From Paenibacillus antri (lineage in GTDB: Bacteria > Bacillota > Bacilli > Paenibacillales > YIM-B00363), in assembly GCF_005765165.1 (NCBI RefSeq), contig NZ_VCIW01000026.1:1-64000 (forward strand): a DNA stretch of 64,000 nt. The letters are read 5' to 3'. The notes under the pieces were generated by a model, which was not told where the DNA came from, did not search any database, and saw only the letters and a list, made by a program, of their open reading frames with translations. Made by a program: the position numbers and the translations under genes. Positions 62,035-64,000 of this stretch are shown here, in pieces. How positions within the stretch are numbered: position 1 is the stretch's first letter; each line of letters begins with the position of its first letter.

Positions 62035-63069
62035 TTACATCAAGACCGCCTCGATGAACAAGGTCGGATGCTTCGCGAGGTCGAATTCCTTCACCTCGAG
62101 CTGATTGTCGTCCTGCTTGACGACGCGGACGACGGGACGGCTCGGCAGCCCGCGATGCTGCCCGACGACGACGCCGACCTCCTTGTTCGTAAGCCGCACG
62201 GACGCGCCGGTCGGGTACACCGACACCGTCTTCAAAAACTCGACGAGCACGTCCTTGTCGAGCTGCCGGCCGGCCATAGCCATCATCCGCTCGCACGCCT
62301 CGTGCGGCATGATGCGGCGGCCCTTCTCGTCCATGCTCGAGACCAGGTTGTCGTACGTGTTCGCGACCGCCACGATCTTCGCGTAGACGTGAATCGCGTC
62401 TCCCCCGAGTCCGCGCGGCAAGCCGGTGCCGTCCACATGCTCGTGATGCTGGAACGCGACGTGCGCGATCAACAAGCTGTACTCCCGCTTCAGCTTCAGC
62501 GTCTCGAAGCCCCGCCACGTATGGTGGCGCCGCATGTCGCCGTCGGCGTCGTCCGAAGCCGCGGCGCCGACCTTGCCGATATCGTGCAGCAGCGCGCCGA
62601 TCGCCAGCTCCTTCATCTGCGTCGGGGTAAAGCTCATGTTCATCCCGACGACCGCCGACATCATGCATACGTTCATCGCGTGGATGTAATCGGCGTTTTC
62701 CTTCGAGCGGATGTCGGACAGGTGGACGAGCACGTCCTTGTTCTTCAGAATGTCTTCCAGGAGCGAATCGATCGTCACGCTGACGTTCTTCGTATTGAAT
62801 TCTTTGCCGGAACGGACGGTTTCGAACACTTCCCCCATCTGCCGGATGACCGCGCGCTTCGTCTCCTCGGAGACGACCTCCGGAATGTCGACGTCGTCGT
62901 AATGTTCGTCCTTAATATAAACGAACGTCACGCCGATCCGATTCAGGGTGTTTATCATATAGACGGTCAGCTGCACGCCCTCGCTCAGGAGCACCGCCCC
63001 GTTGCTCGAAAAGATCGTCCTGCCCAAATATTGTCCCGGCTCTAACGCCTCGATCGGAACGTATTTCAC
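62035..63069 (-). CDS. HD-GYP domain phosphodiesterase
   Basis: A 344-residue protein: N-terminal domain (1-110) of the DUF3391/HD-GYP leader type, then HD-GYP with LHDIGK (His162, Asp163) and HHEHVDGTGLP (208-218) where the usual GYP is GLP. Family members hydrolyse cyclic di-GMP to GMP. The GLP variation leaves the metal ligands intact but may change substrate. No transmembrane or receiver domain. GTG start with GAGGTG 10 bases upstream. It probably lowers c-di-GMP. Confidence 0.9.
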   Translation of the reverse strand: MKYVPIEALEPGQYLGRTIFSSNGAVLLSEGVQLTVYMINTLNRIGVTFVYIKDEHYDDVDIPEVVSEETKRAVIRQMGEVFETVRSGKEFNTKNVSVTIDSLLEDILKNKDVLVHLSDIRSKENADYIHAMNVCMMSAVVGMNMSFTPTQMKELAIGALLHDIGKVGAAASDDADGDMRRHHTWRGFETLKLKREYSLLIAHVAFQHHEHVDGTGLPRGLGGDAIHVYAKIVAVANTYDNLVSSMDEKGRRIMPHEACERMMAMAGRQLDKDVLVEFLKTVSVYPTGASVRLTNKEVGVVVGQHRGLPSRPVVRVVKQDDNQLEVKEFDLAKHPTLFIEAVLM

Positions 63070-63123
63070 GTTTGGATTCGCACCTCAAGTCATGCTCGAT
63101 TCATGTTGCTCGTACCTATCTTA

Positions 63124-64000
63124 TCATGTTTGACGGATGTCATTCATCGCTTTTTGAATCGCGCGTTTCGCTTCCGGATCGGTTTCCCGGTCGCAGGCTT
63201 CCCGAAGCGCCTTCGCCGCCTCCGGACCGCCGATGCGACCGAGGGCCCAAGCCGCCGTGCCGCGGATGACCGGCCTTTCGTCTCCGAGAAGCAGTTCCGT
63301 TAGATCGGGAACCGCGCTGGCGTCCTTGAAGTTGCCGAGCGCGATAATCGCGTTGCGCTGGATCGGCTTCTTGCCGCGCCAAGCGGCCGAGCTCGCGCCG
63401 AAGCGTTCCTTGAACTCCCGGTTGGACATCTTGAGGAGCGGCTTCAGCAGCGGCTTCGCGATGTCCGGGTCCGGCTGCAGCTCCGGATGATGGGTCCAGT
63501 TGTAGCCCTTATTCTTCGGGCAGACGACTTGGCACGTGTCGCAGCCGTACAGCCGATTGCCGATCTTCCGCATCAGCTCGTCCTCGACGAAGCCCTTCGT
63601 CTGGGTGACGAAGGAGACGCAGCGCGTCGCGTCGAGCTGCCCCTTCCCGACGAGCGCGCCGGTCGGGCACGCGTCCATGCAGATCGTGCAGTCGCCGCAG
63701 CTGTCGGTCACTGGCGTATCCGGCGGGAACGGAATGTCCGTGATCATCTCGCCGAGATATACCCAGGAACCGAACTCCGGCGTAATGACGGAGCAGTTGT
63801 TGCCGTACCAGCCGATGCCGGCCCGCTCGGCCACGGCCCGATCGACGAGCGCGCCCGTGTCGACCATCGACTCGACGCGGCATTCCGGCACGAGCTCTTT
63901 CAGGAACGCTTCGAGCCGCCCCATTCGCTCCCGCAGAATCTTATGATAGTCCTCGCCCCACGCGGCCCGCGCCAGAATGCCGCGATAGGCGCCGGGCTCG
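63124..64000 (-). CDS. queG: Epoxyqueuosine reductase QueG (3' part; 5' end beyond window)
   Basis: Frame is open to the right edge, so the N-terminus is missing. Visible: RVESMVDTGALVDRAVAERAGIGWYGNNCSV (catalytic Asp region), two [4Fe-4S] motifs CGDCTICMDACP and CDTCQVVCPKN, and a C-terminal HEAT-like repeat (AVPDLTELLLGDERPVIRGTAAWALGRIGG, EAAKALREACDRETDPEAKRAI). QueG uses cobalamin and two iron-sulfur clusters to reduce epoxyqueuosine to queuosine in tRNA, the last step after QueF. Not adjacent to queF. Confidence 0.96.
   Translation of the reverse strand, partial: EPGAYRGILARAAWGEDYHKILRERMGRLEAFLKELVPECRVESMVDTGALVDRAVAERAGIGWYGNNCSVITPEFGSWVYLGEMITDIPFPPDTPVTDSCGDCTICMDACPTGALVGKGQLDATRCVSFVTQTKGFVEDELMRKIGNRLYGCDTCQVVCPKNKGYNWTHHPELQPDPDIAKPLLKPLLKMSNREFKERFGASSAAWRGKKPIQRNAIIALGNFKDASAVPDLTELLLGDERPVIRGTAAWALGRIGGPEAAKALREACDRETDPEAKRAIQKAMNDIRQT

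Overview
The window looks like ordinary chromosome of a high-GC, endospore-forming member of the Paenibacillaceae (Paenibacillus/Cohnella-like). The evidence is a GerB-GerA-GerC germinant-receptor operon, AGGAGG-type ribosome binding sites with frequent GTG/TTG starts, Bacillus-type riboswitches (preQ1-I and yybP-ykoY), and a two-transmembrane AraC regulator beside sugar ABC transporter genes, a pairing common in Paenibacillus. Placement below family level is inference. I see no rRNA, tRNA, prophage, insertion sequence or CRISPR-cas locus.

Layout. 0.5-12 kb: PHP-type histidinol-phosphatase, YkgJ cysteine-cluster protein, membrane histidine kinase, VOC-DinB pair, WYL regulator, a Fur-box-controlled HmoA-like monooxygenase coupled to an APH-fold kinase, a chemoreceptor with an unusual topology, a MATE exporter and a nitroreductase. 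12-24 kb: a carbohydrate locus on the minus strand (AraC regulator, a 1,627-residue secreted beta-helix protein, two permeases, a solute-binding lipoprotein). 24-29 kb: MarR-MFS-pirin operon and a PQQ-propeller/copper-amine-oxidase-stalk protein. 29-37 kb: preQ1-riboswitch queF-yhhQ operon, DUF2243 protein, a PLP aminotransferase divergent from a MocR regulator, a small lipoprotein, a Mn-riboswitch TerC transporter and a BioD-like protein with altered active-site residues. 37-50 kb: a CheB-CheR-PAS-histidine kinase fusion, GH2 hydrolase with divergent ArsR-type regulator, inositol monophosphatase, FabI, UvsE, and amidase-Ddl. 50-64 kb: aconitase, a leaderless ArsR with SRPBCC partner, the ger operon, IclR, a lipid-anchored-looking hydrolase, a CBO0543 membrane protein, YneF-FolE, HD-GYP and the 3' part of queG.

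The most unusual signal is non-coding. Five tandem arrays of palindromic units lie between genes in the first 35 kb. Three have a period of exactly 51 bp although two of them differ in sequence; two begin at the stop codon of the upstream gene; and two (in the 3' regions of the APH-fold kinase and MATE genes) sit between stop codon and intrinsic terminator, so they would be transcribed as 3' UTR. Arms are conserved while loops vary, one unit shows a compensatory pair of changes, and two units have an inverted core. Two further dispersed repeat families occur at 16.4/30.4/30.6 kb and 24.1/30.3 kb. I do not recognise any of these as a named family. Several genes also have readable control sites: a Fur box, MocR direct repeats, ArsR/MarR-type palindromes, and terminators after most units.
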